Source of the DNA: Deltaproteobacteria bacterium | GTDB lineage: Bacteria; Bdellovibrionota_B; Oligoflexia; Oligoflexales; Bog-1112 | Reading direction: 5' to 3' | Assembly (NCBI GenBank): GCA_003136475.1 | Contig: PLEQ01000436.1 | Span: 1 to 7,090, forward strand | Length of the DNA: 7,090 nt | Part shown: positions 6,325 to 7,090 of the stretch, piece after piece | Position numbering within the stretch: position 1 is the first letter of the stretch | How the letters are laid out: each line of letters starts with the position of its first letter | The notes under the pieces: model-generated | Told to the model about the DNA's origin: nothing | The model's database searches: none | Seen by the model: the letters and a program-made list of their open reading frames with translations, nothing else | Translations under genes and position numbers: made by a program

Positions 6325-7090
6325 CCTCTCGTCCCTCGGCTGACGCTCTTATTCATCTGGTCAAATATCTGCGGGATAATGATGGTTTGTCCCTCGATGA
6401 TGCAATTGGGAAGGCAAAAGTTCCACCTGAACTCGTTCCGTGGATAAAATCCTATTTTTCTCCAATAGTTGAGATACTCTCACCCGATGTTCTTGTAGGC
6501 TCCAGCGGCAACGAGTTGCTCTATTGCTCCATAAACGCCGGAGATAACCCAGAATATTTTTTTTCCTCATTTAAAGCGTTTCTTCACAACAATCGGCAAG
6601 GTTGGAGCCGTTCCGCAATCGATTCCCTCGACCTAAACTCGAACGAAATTATAAAAAGGCTACCTGATCCAAGAAGCCAAATCCTATTCGCTACTCGTGG
6701 TCTCATGCTCGGCCACATCCAAAGCGGAAAGACAGCAAACATGGCTTCAGTTATCGCAAAAGCTGCTGATCGAGGTTACAAATTTTTTATAATCCTTGCA
6801 GGTTTGTACAATGACTTAAGAGCTCAGACACAAAGACGGTTGGACCAAGAAATTATAGGCAAATCAGAAATTGACACCGACTATCCTTGTGTTGAAAATC
6901 ACCCACTAGCACCCGCCTGTATCAAATTGACTCACGCAGGACCTAGTGGTGATTTTAAAGGAACTCTTATAAATGATATGAGCGCAGAAACAGTAAAGTT
7001 TGCAATAGTTAAGAAAAATGTAAAAGTATTAGATTCTCTCCTCCGATGGATTAACGGATCTCCGATTGCACTTTCGGAACTCCCTGCCTT
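6321..7090 (+). CDS. Z1-domain P-loop ATPase (3' end outside window)
   Basis: An ATG at 6321 overlaps the stop of the GHKL gene (ATGA), and the frame stays open for 256 codons to the window end. A Walker A motif, GHIQSGKT (residues 131-138), lies in RGLMLGHIQSGKTANM followed by GYKFFIILAGLYNDLRAQTQRRLD. This pattern, with Q-S-G-K-T and the 'LAG...LR.QTQ.R' strand-helix, is characteristic of Z1-domain proteins, helicase-like ATPases found with MutL/MORC-type ATPases in bacterial defence operons. The first 115 residues are an N-terminal region I do not recognise. Z1 proteins are usually around 800-1000 residues, so most of the gene lies downstream. The role is probably ATP-driven DNA translocation or remodelling with the GHKL partner; this is inferred from the family and the tight coupling. 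Confidence 0.88.
   Translation, partial: MTSRPSADALIHLVKYLRDNDGLSLDDAIGKAKVPPELVPWIKSYFSPIVEILSPDVLVGSSGNELLYCSINAGDNPEYFFSSFKAFLHNNRQGWSRSAIDSLDLNSNEIIKRLPDPRSQILFATRGLMLGHIQSGKTANMASVIAKAADRGYKFFIILAGLYNDLRAQTQRRLDQEIIGKSEIDTDYPCVENHPLAPACIKLTHAGPSGDFKGTLINDMSAETVKFAIVKKNVKVLDSLLRWINGSPIALSELPA

Noticed and set aside
6361..6570. Antisense 69-codon open frame inside the Z1 gene
   Set aside because: It is opposite a strong coding frame with family motifs and its own product shows no recognisable features.

Overview
The window looks like accessory, mobile-element DNA from a Gram-negative bacterium, probably a proteobacterium. The AT-leaning composition, the MobF/TraI-type relaxase-helicase end and the VapBC-like pair fit a plasmid or integrative conjugative element, but I cannot name a species. 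No ribosomal, tRNA or core metabolic gene is visible.

Left part (1-1336). The window opens inside the C-terminal helicase part of a TraI-like conjugative relaxase. A GNAT acetyltransferase gene follows on the same strand. Next comes about 290 bp without a confident gene. Its minus strand holds an 83-codon open stretch in frame with, and directly after, the stop of the neighbouring toxin gene.

Middle (1337-3428). A minus-strand toxin-antitoxin pair (excisionase-like HTH antitoxin, then PIN-domain toxin of the VapC50-like type) is divergent from a complete tyrosine recombinase gene. The 200 bp between them holds a candidate antitoxin promoter with a palindromic operator. It also holds a striking 32-bp dif-like site: two perfect 13-bp inverted arms around a 6-bp centre, with the Xer-like core CATAA-N6-TTATG. 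This looks like a recombinase with its own site and a stability module, as seen in Tn3-family resolution regions and plasmid dif modules.

Right part (3520-7090). After a good candidate promoter, three genes run in one tightly coupled operon: a complete C5 cytosine DNA methyltransferase, a GHKL (MutL/MORC-like) ATPase overlapping its 3' end, and a Z1-domain P-loop ATPase that overlaps the ATPase gene by ATGA and runs off the window. This trio matches the known theme of MORC/MutL-type restriction systems and the Mza (MutL-Z1-DUF-AIPR) anti-phage systems. The nuclease-like partners (DUF4420/PD-(D/E)XK and AIPR) would be expected just downstream, outside the window. The likely logic is that the methyltransferase marks host DNA and the ATPase/Z1 pair senses or remodels unmodified DNA for a downstream effector. 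The recombinase, TA pair and relaxase suggest the defence operon is carried on a mobile element.
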